Shown: positions 1 to 7,988, numbered from the stretch's first letter. The stretch is DNA of 12,130 nucleotides from Clostridia bacterium (GCA_017542695.1 JAFXWT010000075.1:1-12130), one strand, 5' to 3'. Notes: generated from the letters alone by a model not told the origin. Numbers and translations: made by a program.

Positions 1-206
1 ATTTATTTCAATTGAAATATAATTTTTTTCCATATTAATATACTATATTTATTTTATAAATATTTAACATTGAATTAAAGTTTTAATAATAAAATTTATA
101 TTAATCATTTTATTTTTTAATTTTATATAATTAAAGTAAAAATTAAGTGTAAATTTTTATTATTATAAAAAATATTTTTTCAAAAAAAAAATTAATATAA
201 AAATCA
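1..206. other. AT-rich non-coding flank upstream of the Hsp70-like gene
   Basis: This stretch is almost entirely A and T, with homopolymer runs such as the T-run then A-run at about 175-190. I see no open frame, RNA gene or bacterial promoter that stands out from the composition. A perfect 16-bp palindrome lies at 4-19 (core ATTTCAATTGAAAT), which could be chance in such skewed DNA. No Shine-Dalgarno-like GGAGG or AGGAG precedes the following gene. Any real promoter would have to be recognised by the source organism's own machinery. Confidence 0.6.
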
Positions 207-3200
207 ATGAATAATAATTTAAAAGATAAAAAAATAATGGCAACTAATAATGAAAATGACCCAATAGTTGGAATAGATTTGGGAACGACTTATTCATCTA
301 TCGCAATTTATGACCAATCTCCAAGAGTAATTATAAGTGAATTCGGAGAAACAATAATTCCTTCATATGTAGTTTTTGAAAACGAAAATATTTGTCATGT
401 TGGAGAAATAGCAAAATGGAAAAGTGAAAGCCCAGGAATGGCTTCAATTTTTGATATTAAGCGACTGATAGGAAAGCAATTTTCTGACAAAAAAGTTAAA
501 GAAGAATTAGAATTAAAAAAATGGCCTTTTGTCGTATTTAAAGATAAAGAAACGGGAAAGGCGAAAATAAGAGTAAAAATAAAAAAAGTCAAAAATAATA
601 TTCAAGAAATTAATACTAGTTCAAATATCCCTTTAGATCCAAGAAGCAGAGATAGAAATGTTCCTTTAAATCCAACAAGTATAGATTTACATAATGTTAA
701 TATTATTAAAAATAATATTCCTTTAAATGCATATTCAAATGAAAGCAACATTGCAACAATAGAAAAGGAATTTTTTCCCGAAGAAATTTCATCTATGATC
801 ATAAAAAAACTAAAAAAATACGCCGAAGATGATTTGGGAAAAAAAATTAATAGAGCTATAATAACTGTTCCTGCGCGCTTTAACAATTCTGAAAGAGAAG
901 CCACTAAATTAGCTGGAGAAATGGCTGGATTTCGTATTGAAAGAATATTAAATGAACCAACTGCTGCTGCTTTAGCTTATGGGTTAAATGAAAATAATGA
1001 TGATGAAAAAAAAATTTTAGTTTTTGATTTAGGTGGAGGAACATTCGATGTTTCTTTATTAGAAATTGATTTTCGAGATAAAAGATTTGAAGTTATTAGT
1101 ACTGATGGTGATACTCATCTAGGAGGAAAAGATTTTGATTTTAGACTGGTAGAAAAATGTATTGAACATTTTAATAACAATAATGATGAACAATTAAATT
1201 TAGAAGATTTTCCGAGTGTGATAATTAATTTATTAAAAGAATGTGAAAAAGCAAAAATTTTATTATCGGAAAAAGAATCAACGACAATAAAAATAGATAA
1301 ATTAATATTTGCGAAAGATTTTGAAATTCAATTTACAAGAGAACAATTTGAAAATTATTGTAAAGATCTTTTTGATAAGTGTTTTCCATGTATTGAAAAA
1401 GTTTTAAATGAAGGAAAAATAAGCTCTAATAAATTAACTGACATTATTTTAGTTGGAGGGAGCACAAAAATTCCATATATTAAAAATATGTTGAAAAAAA
1501 AATATTTTAATGCCACAATACATGATGAAATTAACCCAAATGAAGCCGTTGCTATTGGAGCTTGTATTGAAGGTGGAATTTTAAATCAAAATTCATCATT
1601 AAATAATTTTACTTTATTCGATATTACTCCAATGTCGTTGGGAATGAGAATAATAAACGATACTTTTTCTGTGGTTATTAAAAAAAATACGTCAATTCCT
1701 AATAGAAAAAAAAAAGAATTTTTTACTTCTGTCGATAATCAAACAATGTGTATCATTCAAATTTATGAAGGAGAATCTAAAAATATTAATGATAATTATT
1801 TATTGGGAAGTTTTTATTTAACTAATTTACCTAAATTACCGAAAGGTGAAGCAAAAGTTGAAGTAACATTTGAAATAGATGCAAATAGCATTTTAACTGT
1901 CACTGCAGAAGATCTTAGCAATACAAATAATCGAAATCAAATAACAATTATAAATAATAAAGGAATTATTAATAAAGAAGAAGTCGAAAGAATAAAAGCA
2001 AGAATAAATGATTTAAATGATTATAGTAATATTAATTTAGTTGAAAATCGAGTTTTAATAAATGATATTAAAAATTTTAAAAAATTGATTTTCGTTACAT
2101 CAGATAAAGGAAAAAAATATCACATATATAAAAAACTAATAAAATCATTTGAAAATTATTTGGATTCTTTATTAAATGGAAGGAATGAAAATGAAGCTTC
2201 AATTGAAAAATTTTCTATTTTTACTCAACTTTTAATAAATGAATATGCTGCAATTTTAAGTTTTGATTGCATTGAAAGTTATATTATAGAAGAAATAAAA
2301 AATAATTTATATAAATATATGAAGAAAATTTTAAAATATGAAAAATGTTCAGTTTTTGATATGTTAAAAGATCTAAGAATCAATAAAGAAATTTATGATT
2401 TTTGTGCACTTTTTAGAATTGTTGAATTGTTTGTTCAAGGAAAAAAAATGTTTGATTCGTTTGTTAATAATACGAATTTAAATGAAAAAGAAAAAAGAAT
2501 AAAAATTAATACAACTTATAAAATATTTAATGATTTAAATAATGAAAGAAATGGAATTGATAATCAATTAAAATTTTATTTTATTGAAGATGATTTTGAT
2601 AAAAAAATAAAAGAATATTTAAAAGATTCAAAAATATATTTAAAAAAATTAAAAATAAAAAAAATTATATTTCGAGCAAATGATTATTTAAAAAAAGCTA
2701 TTGATAAAAAAAATAATTTAATCAGTTTAAAAGATTTAAAATCTTCTTATAGTGATTATAATTATGCAATTAATTTAAACAAAAAAGAAGAAAATAATAT
2801 AGTTATTATTTATGATGTAAAAGATTATGATTATTGTAACGCACAAATAAATAAAATTTTAATCTTAAAAAATAATAAAAATACAAATTATGTTCAAAAA
2901 TTGAAGGAAATTCAAGAAATTTTAAATGAAAAAAAAAAGATTGATAATGATAATGAATATTATCTTGAAGAATGCAAAGAAACAAATGAAGATAAAGATA
3001 AAAAATTAAAAGAATTTAAAAAAGAAATAGAAAAAAAAATGGAGAATTTAGAAAATAATTTTGAAAAAACAGCAAAAGAAATCATACAATTTATTTTAAT
3101 AGAACATCCTTTACCAGATAATGAACAAATCGATGTTGAAAAAGAATTCAATGAAGATCGTAAAAAATTATTAAATAAATTAAGAGCAAAATATCACCCT

Positions 3201-3278
3201 GATCATAATAACAATGAATCATATGAAAATGAAATTTTAATTCATTTAAATCATATTATTGATAATTTAAAAATTTAA
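207..3278 (+). CDS. Hsp70-family chaperone with long helical region and C-terminal J-like (HPD) segment
   Basis: This 1023-aa protein is an Hsp70 ATP-dependent chaperone. Visible landmarks are the phosphate-1 loop GIDLGTTYSS (22-31), the conserved Lys at 70, FPEEISSM (190-197), NEPTAAALAYGL (249-260), phosphate-2 DLGGGTFDV (274-282), GDTHLGG (301-307) and the adenosine motif ILVGGSTKIP (414-423). The substrate-binding beta domain starts near ITPMSLG (473-479) and ends around residue 595. The EISSM, GDTHLGG and VEVTFEIDAN signatures resemble eukaryotic cytosolic Hsp70. The interdomain linker is degenerate: NFTLFD replaces the usual hydrophobic run. Canonical Hsp70s are about 640 aa. Here residues 600-940 form an unrecognised Lys/Asn-rich, probably helical region, and 975-1023 contain a J-domain-like stretch with AKYHPD and HPD at 997-999. 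About 50 extra residues (130-185) sit inside the ATPase domain. The start could be ATG 207 or ATG 237 (M11, with A at -3 and G at +4); neither has a Shine-Dalgarno site. Base composition is wholly unlike the genes to the right. Confidence 0.9.
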   Translation: MNNNLKDKKIMATNNENDPIVGIDLGTTYSSIAIYDQSPRVIISEFGETIIPSYVVFENENICHVGEIAKWKSESPGMASIFDIKRLIGKQFSDKKVKEELELKKWPFVVFKDKETGKAKIRVKIKKVKNNIQEINTSSNIPLDPRSRDRNVPLNPTSIDLHNVNIIKNNIPLNAYSNESNIATIEKEFFPEEISSMIIKKLKKYAEDDLGKKINRAIITVPARFNNSEREATKLAGEMAGFRIERILNEPTAAALAYGLNENNDDEKKILVFDLGGGTFDVSLLEIDFRDKRFEVISTDGDTHLGGKDFDFRLVEKCIEHFNNNNDEQLNLEDFPSVIINLLKECEKAKILLSEKESTTIKIDKLIFAKDFEIQFTREQFENYCKDLFDKCFPCIEKVLNEGKISSNKLTDIILVGGSTKIPYIKNMLKKKYFNATIHDEINPNEAVAIGACIEGGILNQNSSLNNFTLFDITPMSLGMRIINDTFSVVIKKNTSIPNRKKKEFFTSVDNQTMCIIQIYEGESKNINDNYLLGSFYLTNLPKLPKGEAKVEVTFEIDANSILTVTAEDLSNTNNRNQITIINNKGIINKEEVERIKARINDLNDYSNINLVENRVLINDIKNFKKLIFVTSDKGKKYHIYKKLIKSFENYLDSLLNGRNENEASIEKFSIFTQLLINEYAAILSFDCIESYIIEEIKNNLYKYMKKILKYEKCSVFDMLKDLRINKEIYDFCALFRIVELFVQGKKMFDSFVNNTNLNEKEKRIKINTTYKIFNDLNNERNGIDNQLKFYFIEDDFDKKIKEYLKDSKIYLKKLKIKKIIFRANDYLKKAIDKKNNLISLKDLKSSYSDYNYAINLNKKEENNIVIIYDVKDYDYCNAQINKILILKNNKNTNYVQKLKEIQEILNEKKKIDNDNEYYLEECKETNEDKDKKLKEFKKEIEKKMENLENNFEKTAKEIIQFILIEHPLPDNEQIDVEKEFNEDRKKLLNKLRAKYHPDHNNNESYENEILIHLNHIIDNLKI
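624..737 (+). repeat. Three short N-[IV]-P-L-[ND]-x-x-S repeats inside the Hsp70 ATPase domain
   Basis: The insertion in the Hsp70-like protein holds three related octapeptides: NIPLDPRS (residues 140-147), NVPLNPTS (151-158) and NIPLNAYS (170-177), encoded at 624-647, 657-680 and 714-737. The DNA of the copies is also similar, with a shared CCTTTA core. They lie where ordinary Hsp70s go directly from the beta strands of subdomain IB to the FYPEEISS helix. Local duplication of a loop segment is the likely origin. I know of no function for it. Confidence 0.7.
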
Positions 3279-3435
3279 TATAAAAAAAAATTATAATAAA
3301 ATTCAATATTAATAATAATATTTTATAAAATAGATAATAAAATCATTTATTAAATAAAATAATTTTTTTTCTATTAAATAATTTATATTCTTATTAAATA
3401 TTTTATATTGAAAATAATATTAAAATTCTATTATT
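3279..3435. other. AT-rich spacer between the two AT-rich reading frames
   Basis: This 157-bp spacer is nearly all A and T. It has runs of A just after the TAA stop and a T-run near 3362-3370. I see no GC-containing hairpin that would act as a bacterial intrinsic terminator, and no ribosome binding site before ATG 3436. Compact same-strand spacing without visible introns is compatible with a compact protist genome. Confidence 0.5.
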
Positions 3436-3636
3436 ATGATTTATGAACATTATGAAAATAAATATAAAATAAATTACTCAAATAATAATGTTAATGAACT
3501 AAAAAGTGAAAGTGAAGATATGTTATTTGTAAATCAAAAAGAAGAAGAAGAAAATAATAATAAAGAAGAAATAGAAGAAGATTCAGAAGATGAAAACGAA
3601 TTAAAAAAAGAAATTATTGTTAATAATATTGTTGAT
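3436..3636 (+). CDS. 5' fragment of an AT-rich acidic protein gene, cut at the composition break
   Basis: These 67 codons from ATG 3436 are rich in Asn, Glu, Lys and Asp, with an acidic stretch at about residues 36-56 (EEEENNN, then EEIEEDSEDENE). They share base composition and style with the Hsp70-like gene. No homologous family is recognisable. The frame continues without a stop into the bacterial dGTPase, giving an apparent 395-aa fusion (3436-4623). dGTPases of this family begin close to the residues encoded after 3637, so the 67-residue extension is foreign to that enzyme. Most likely this is the start of a different gene whose remainder was lost at a chimeric join. A real protein fusion is the less likely alternative. 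Confidence 0.6.
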
Positions 3637-3650
3637 ATGATCTACAAAAG
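3630..3650. other. Abrupt composition breakpoint, probable chimeric junction
   Basis: G+C changes from 4 of 36 bases (3601-3636) to 35 of 60 (3661-3720) within about ten bases. Protein style changes from Asn/Lys/Glu-rich low complexity to a conserved enzyme at the same point. A GATC tetranucleotide sits at 3639-3642, exactly at the change. That could mark ligation of GATC-cut fragments, or it could be chance, since GATC recurs often in the GC-rich part. The exact base of the join cannot be fixed from sequence alone. Confidence 0.75.
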
Positions 3651-4623
3651 AGAGGATGAGTTCTTCTCCGAGTTCGCTTTCAAAAGCCGCGACACGAAGG
3701 GGCGCGACTTCCCGATCGAGCCCGACGGTATGCGTACCGATTTTCAGCGAGACCGCGACAAGATAACACATTCAAAATCGTTCCGCCGTCTTATGCACAA
3801 GACACAGGTGTTCCTCTCTCCCGAAGACGAGCATTTCCGCACGCGCCTGACGCACACGCTTGAAGTGACGCAGATAGCCCGCACGATCGCACGCGGGCTG
3901 TGCCTCAATGAAGACCTCGCGGAAGCGGCGGCGCTCGGTCACGACATCGGCCACACGCCGTTCGGTCACGCGGGCGAGCGCGTGCTTCAAGAGTGCTTTT
4001 CTCCCGATTTTACACACTACAAGCAGAGTCTGCGCGTTGTCGAAAAGCTCGAAAACGGCGGCAAGGGACTCAATCTGACTTTTGAGGTGCGGGACGGGAT
4101 CGTCAATCACACGGGTGCGTCTATGGCTTCGACGCTTGAGGGAGTGATCGTAAAATTTGCCGACAGGATCGCCTACATCAACCACGACATCGACGACGCG
4201 ATACGCGCCAAGATTCTCAAAACCGAGGATATTCCCGCGCATCTGCGCGACGTTCTCGGACAGACGCACGGAGAGCGCATCGAAACGCTTGTCAAAAGCA
4301 CGATAGAATCGTCGACGGGCAAAAACGAGATATCAATGCACCCCGAGATACAGAACGCGATGATGGAACTGCGCGCGTTCCTGTTTGAGAACGTTTACAA
4401 AAATCCCGCCGCAAAAGGCGAGGAAGTGCGCGCGCAGGATATGCTGAGGACGCTGTACGAATATTTTGTCAAGCATCCCGACGGGATGCCCGACGAATTA
4501 TCGCGCGACGAAAGCGAGCCCGTCGAACGGCGCGTATGCGATTACATCGCGGGAATGACGGACAGATTCGCAATCAATGTTTTTGAAAATCTCTTTATAC
4601 CGAAAATCTGGAAAAACAACTGA
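3637..4623 (+). CDS. dgt: deoxyguanosinetriphosphate triphosphohydrolase-like protein (HD superfamily)
   Basis: This enzyme hydrolyses dGTP (or other dNTPs) to the deoxynucleoside and triphosphate, adjusting nucleotide pools in the cytoplasm. From ATG 3637 it is 328 aa, close to the usual length in Clostridia. The signature RTDFQRDRDKI is followed by KSFRRLMHKTQVF, the metal ligand His in RLTHTLEV (codon 3853-3855), the HD pair in LGHDIGHTPFGH, and the downstream Asp in KFADRIAYINHD. Together these give the complete H...HD...D metal site. The reading frame is open back to ATG 3436, but those 67 codons are AT-rich and foreign. No ribosome binding site precedes 3637, so the native start region is probably at or just beyond the join. 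The gene ends 33 bp before dnaG, in the dgt-dnaG-rpoD order known from Clostridia, and is likely co-transcribed with dnaG. Its own promoter is not in the window. Confidence 0.92.
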   Translation: MIYKREDEFFSEFAFKSRDTKGRDFPIEPDGMRTDFQRDRDKITHSKSFRRLMHKTQVFLSPEDEHFRTRLTHTLEVTQIARTIARGLCLNEDLAEAAALGHDIGHTPFGHAGERVLQECFSPDFTHYKQSLRVVEKLENGGKGLNLTFEVRDGIVNHTGASMASTLEGVIVKFADRIAYINHDIDDAIRAKILKTEDIPAHLRDVLGQTHGERIETLVKSTIESSTGKNEISMHPEIQNAMMELRAFLFENVYKNPAAKGEEVRAQDMLRTLYEYFVKHPDGMPDELSRDESEPVERRVCDYIAGMTDRFAINVFENLFIPKIWKNN

Positions 4624-4641
4624 TATCACATAAAAAATCGA

Positions 4642-4649
4642 AAGGAGGG
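4642..4649 (+). promoter_or_regulatory. Shine-Dalgarno site fixing the dnaG GTG start
   Basis: AAGGAGGG lies 7 nt before GTG 4657, the ideal distance. The nearby ATG at 4652 is in another frame and meets a TGA almost at once, so the GTG is the real start. Confidence 0.88.
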
Positions 4650-4656
4650 CAATGCC

Positions 4657-6396
4657 GTGGCGCTGAAAATAACAGCCGATTTCATCGACGAGCTGAAAAT
4701 GCGCAACAGGATAGAGGACGTCGTTTCGACTTACGTCACGCTCAAACACACGGGCTCGAACCTATCGGGGCTTTGCCCGTTCCACAGCGAGAAAACGCCG
4801 TCGTTCTTCGTTTCTCCCGTGCGTTCGACGTTCCACTGTTTCGGATGCGGCGCGGGCGGCGACGTCATCACTTTTGTGATGAGGGCGGAAAATCTCGACT
4901 ACATTTCGGCGCTTGAGGTGCTGTGCCGCCGCGTCGGGATGGAAATGCCCGCGGACAGCGAGCGCTCGAGCGAGCTGCTCCGGCGGAACAGGATATATGA
5001 AATGAACAGGGAGGCGGCGCGTTTTTTCAATGCGTGCTTAAACTCACCCGACGCCGTGGAGGCGAGGGAATATCTCGGCAAGCGCGGGCTTTCGTCCGCC
5101 GCCGTCAAGCGCTTCGGGCTTGGTTTTTCGCCGCGTTCGTTCGACGCGCTGCGCAGCCATATGTCAAAGCTCGGATATAAGGACGCCGAGCTGAAAGAGG
5201 CGTTCCTTTCGGGCAAAAGCGAGAAAACGGGCGGATACTACGACTATTTCCGCGGGCGGCTCATGTTTCCGATCATCGACAATTTCGGCAACGTCATCGC
5301 TTTCGGCGGGCGCGCGCTCGACGATTCTACTCCGAAGTATCTGAACACGTCCGACACGCCCGCGTTTAAGAAAAGCCGCAATCTTTTCGCGCTGAACTTC
5401 GCGCGAAACGCGGACTATGACTACATGATACTCTGCGAGGGGTATATGGACGTTATCGCTATGCACATGGCGGGCTTTACGAACGCCGTTGCCACTCTCG
5501 GAACTGCTTTGACTTCGGAACAGGCGAGAATACTTGCCAAATACACAAAAAAAATCGTTTTGTCTTACGACAGTGACGAAGCGGGAGTCACGGCGACACG
5601 CCGCGCCATCCCGATCCTCGCGGAAGCGGGGCTCGAAACAAAAGTGCTTGCGATCGAGGGCGCGAAGGATCCCGACGAATACATAAAGAAATTCGGCGCG
5701 GACAGATTCCGCGCGCTCGTCGAGGGCAGTAAATCGAAGCTCGAATTTCTTCTTGATAGTGTTATACAAAAGTATAATATAGTCGTTCCGGAGGAAAAAA
5801 TAAAGGCGGCAGACGAGCTTTGCGCCGCCGCGAGCGCCGTTTACTCCGATGTGGAGCGCGAGGTATACGTTGCGAGGATCGCGGAGCGGCTCGGCGTTGA
5901 TGTGAGAAGCGTCAAGAACGACGTCGAGCGCCGTCGCCGCAGGGACAAGAAAAAGGAGGAAAGCGAGCGCATGCCGAAGATCATATCGGAAACGCTCGGC
6001 TACGGCGACAGGATAAACCGCGAGCGCGCGTCGAACATCAAGGCGGCACACGCCGAGGAAGCGATCATCGGGATGATGCTGATATATCCCGAATACGCCG
6101 AAAAGATAAAGGCGGGGACAATAGTGCTTGATCCGGATGATTTTGTTACGGATTTCAACCGCCGCGTGTTTGAGGCGATGATATCCGACGACGGCGGAAC
6201 GGACATCGGTATGTTGGCTCAATCGTTCTCGTTCGACGAGATCGCAAAGATCGAGGAAATGGCGGAAAAGCGCGCCGAACTATCCGACAACGGAGACGCA
6301 GTCTTTTGCGACAACGTTGCGGCACTCAAAAATGAGAAAAAGCCCGCCGACGACGACATCGAGGCGACTCTGGCGATACTGAACAGAAAAAAATAA
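4657..6396 (+). CDS. dnaG: DNA primase
   Basis: This primase makes the short RNA primers for leading- and lagging-strand synthesis and works with the DnaB/DnaC replicative helicase at the fork. The 579-aa protein has the standard layout. The N-terminal CHC2 zinc finger uses C40, H43, C61 and C64. The RNA polymerase catalytic core covers about 120-360, and includes the YFRGRLMFPI motif (197-206) and a TOPRIM fold with EGYMD (261-265) and the metal-binding DSD (305-307). KDPDEYIKKFG follows at 338-347. An Arg/Lys-rich linker near 425-440 leads to the C-terminal helicase-interaction domain (about 465-575). It starts at GTG, supported by a strong ribosome binding site. It lies 33 bp after dgt and 34 bp before rpoD, reproducing the classic macromolecular-synthesis gene pair. 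No catalytic residue appears to be missing. Confidence 0.97.
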   Translation: MALKITADFIDELKMRNRIEDVVSTYVTLKHTGSNLSGLCPFHSEKTPSFFVSPVRSTFHCFGCGAGGDVITFVMRAENLDYISALEVLCRRVGMEMPADSERSSELLRRNRIYEMNREAARFFNACLNSPDAVEAREYLGKRGLSSAAVKRFGLGFSPRSFDALRSHMSKLGYKDAELKEAFLSGKSEKTGGYYDYFRGRLMFPIIDNFGNVIAFGGRALDDSTPKYLNTSDTPAFKKSRNLFALNFARNADYDYMILCEGYMDVIAMHMAGFTNAVATLGTALTSEQARILAKYTKKIVLSYDSDEAGVTATRRAIPILAEAGLETKVLAIEGAKDPDEYIKKFGADRFRALVEGSKSKLEFLLDSVIQKYNIVVPEEKIKAADELCAAASAVYSDVEREVYVARIAERLGVDVRSVKNDVERRRRRDKKKEESERMPKIISETLGYGDRINRERASNIKAAHAEEAIIGMMLIYPEYAEKIKAGTIVLDPDDFVTDFNRRVFEAMISDDGGTDIGMLAQSFSFDEIAKIEEMAEKRAELSDNGDAVFCDNVAALKNEKKPADDDIEATLAILNRKK

Positions 6397-6413
6397 AAAT
6401 AACATAAATTTTT

Positions 6414-6418
6414 AAGGA
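6414..6418 (+). promoter_or_regulatory. Ribosome binding site of rpoD, with long spacing
   Basis: AAGGA lies 12 nt before ATG 6431, somewhat farther than usual. No in-frame alternative start fits better: ATG 6420 and GTG 6423 are in other frames. Confidence 0.6.
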
Positions 6419-6430
6419 CATGGTGAAAAA

Positions 6431-7705
6431 ATGTATACGGACGAAGAAAAAAAGAAAAAAAGAGAAGAGTTCGCCGACATAGACATCGACGCGAAGCTTG
6501 ACGCACAATTTGACGCGGACGCCGAAAACGCAAGGCGTGAGGCGGAAAACGACGATTTTCTCGACGACATGGACGACGACGAGGAGGACGAGGCGAAGGA
6601 CGAGGGAGAGGCGGAAAAGTCGACGCGCAACATCCAGACTCTCATCGACAAGGCAAAATCGAAAGGCAAGCTCTCTCACAGCGAGATAGTCGAGGCACTC
6701 GGCGACGACTACGAGATCGATCAGATCGAGAAGCTGTACGACACGCTCGAGGGAATGGGCATACACATGACAGAGGCGTTTGGCGACGAAATGCCGGACA
6801 TCGACGACGACGCGGACATGGAAGAGTTCGAGAGCGTCGAGTCGATCGAGCAGTCGCTCGCGCAGGATGGCGTCGTCATAGACGACCCCGTGAAGATGTA
6901 TCTCAAGGAGATCGGCAAGGTGCCGCTTCTCGACGCGGACAAGGAGGCCGAGCTTTCCAAGCGCATGTCCGAAGGGGACGAAAAGGCGAAACAGGAGCTT
7001 GTCGAGGCGAACCTCCGTCTTGTTGTCAACATCGCAAAAAAGTACATGGGCAAAGGTCTTTTCTTCCTCGATCTTATTCAGGAGGGCAACCTCGGTCTGA
7101 TGAAGGCCGTGTCTAAATACGACTACACGAAGGGATTCAAATTCTCGACCTACGCGACGTGGTGGATCCGTCAGGCGATCACGCGCGCCATCGCCGATCA
7201 GGCGAGGACGATAAGGATACCCGTTCACATGGTCGAAACGATCCACAAGGTCACGAAAGTCTCGCGCCGCATGCTTCAAGAGCAGGGACGCGAGGTGACC
7301 GACGAGGAGATCGCAAAAGAAATGAATATGAGTCCCGAAAAAGTGCGCGAGATCATGAAGATCGCGCAGGACCCGATCTCCCTCGAAACGCCTATCGGCG
7401 AAGAAGAGGACAGCCACATCGGCGACTTCATCGAGGACAGGGAAACACCCGCGCCGGCGGACGCGGCTTCGTACGCGCTGCTCCGCGAGCAGCTCGCGGA
7501 GGTGCTGCACACGCTGACGCCGCGTGAGGAGAACGTGCTGAAGCTTCGTTTCGGGCTCGAGGACGGTCGCCCGCGCACGCTTGAAGAAGTCGGCCAGCAG
7601 TTCAACATCACGCGCGAGCGCATCAGGCAGATCGAGGCGAAGGCGCTCCGCAAGCTCCGTCACCCGTCGCGCTCGAAAAAACTGAAGGATTTTCTTGACA
7701 ATTGA
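6431..7705 (+). CDS. rpoD: RNA polymerase primary sigma factor (sigma-70/sigma-A)
   Basis: This protein directs RNA polymerase to housekeeping promoters. It is 424 aa. An acidic, charged N-terminal segment (about 1-65) precedes region 1.1 (about 66-113, with [18 protein letters not shown]). Region 1.2 begins at [12 protein letters not shown] (151-162). Region 2 contains [16 protein letters not shown] and the -10 recognition helix [19 protein letters not shown] (236-254). Region 3 follows (about 265-345). Region 4 has the -35-binding helix-turn-helix [20 protein letters not shown] (383-402). Conservation is typical of group 1 sigma factors, not alternative ones. The Asp/Glu-rich N-terminal extension is longer than the very short leader seen in many Firmicutes proteins. 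The gene follows dnaG by 34 bp and probably belongs to the same operon. No clear promoter is visible in the short gap, although internal promoters within dnaG cannot be excluded. Confidence 0.97.
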   Translation: MYTDEEKKKKREEFADIDIDAKLDAQFDADAENARREAENDDFLDDMDDDEEDEAKDEGEAEKSTRNIQTLIDKAKSKGKLSHSEIVEALGDDYEIDQIEKLYDTLEGMGIHMTEAFGDEMPDIDDDADMEEFESVESIEQSLAQDGVVIDDPVKMYLKEIGKVPLLDADKEAELSKRMSEGDEKAKQELVEANLRLVVNIAKKYMGKGLFFLDLIQEGNLGLMKAVSKYDYTKGFKFSTYATWWIRQAITRAIADQARTIRIPVHMVETIHKVTKVSRRMLQEQGREVTDEEIAKEMNMSPEKVREIMKIAQDPISLETPIGEEEDSHIGDFIEDRETPAPADAASYALLREQLAEVLHTLTPREENVLKLRFGLEDGRPRTLEEVGQQFNITRERIRQIEAKALRKLRHPSRSKKLKDFLDN

Positions 7706-7724
7706 GTCTGATTTTTTATCGGAG

Positions 7725-7752
7725 AAATGCACATAAAATGCATTTGGTTTTT
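7725..7752 (+). terminator. Weak hairpin with T-run after rpoD
   Basis: AAATGCA (7725-7731) can pair with TGCATTT (7739-7745) around a 7-nt loop, followed by GG and five T. The stem has only two G-C pairs, so it is a poor terminator on its own. It is nonetheless the only candidate immediately downstream of rpoD. Confidence 0.35.
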
Positions 7753-7821
7753 AGACAGATAATATAGTTTTATGCGCGTCTTGACGAAAAAACGGCGAAA
7801 TGTTTGTGTAATTTAATGGAT

Positions 7822-7882
7822 AGCTCCGAAAAAATTTGCGCGGCGCGGCAACGGAGCTCGAAAGCTGTGAGCCGCGCGCAAA
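7822..7882. other. Nested inverted repeats between rpoD and the lipoprotein promoter
   Basis: Two overlapping pairs are present. AGCTCCG (7822-7828) pairs with CGGAGCT (7852-7858). TTTGCGCGGC (7835-7844) pairs, with a 2-nt bulge, with GCCGCGCGCAAA (7871-7882). The two structures are mutually exclusive. They lie upstream of the TTGACA box, so they are not in the leader of that promoter. Possible roles are a rho-independent-like end of the rpoD transcript, with a T-run only when read on the - strand, or a protein-binding site. The rest of the 7706-8001 gap holds no gene I can support. Confidence 0.45.
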
Positions 7883-7892
7883 AAAAATCGGC

Positions 7893-7921
7893 TTGACAGA
7901 TCGCCGTTTTCGGTGTAAAAT
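7893..7921 (+). promoter_or_regulatory. Sigma-A type promoter for the large lipoprotein gene
   Basis: A perfect -35 box TTGACA (7893-7898) is followed by a 17-bp spacer and a -10 box TAAAAT (7916-7921), one base from consensus. Transcription would start near 7928 and leave a leader of about 70 nt. This indicates that the lipoprotein is transcribed separately from rpoD and strongly. Confidence 0.85.
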
Positions 7922-7988
7922 ATATAAGTATTATAATTTGTATTATATACATTTTCAAAAAGAAAGACTTCCGGCAAGAAGCGTTTTT

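Noticed and set aside
4..19. Perfect 16-bp palindrome in the AT-rich flank
   Set aside because: It has only two G/C bases, in sequence made almost entirely of A and T, so chance is sufficient. There is no second copy near the next gene.
1..3436. Giant-virus origin with AAAATTGA early promoters
   Set aside because: No AAAATTGA box was found upstream of either AT-rich frame, and no viral hallmark gene is present.
3436..4623. A genuine fusion of an acidic N-terminal domain to dGTPase
   Set aside because: The extension differs sharply in base composition, has no recognisable domain, and ends exactly where normal dGTPases begin. A chimeric join explains it more simply.
5164..6222. Long open frame on the - strand opposite dnaG (352 aa)
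   Set aside because: It has Arg/Val-rich composition typical of antisense frames in GC-rich genes and no start signal. It lies wholly within a well-conserved primase gene.
6326..7732. 468-codon - strand frame opposite rpoD
   Set aside because: It mirrors the codon bias of rpoD, has no recognisable motif, and would overlap an essential conserved gene entirely.
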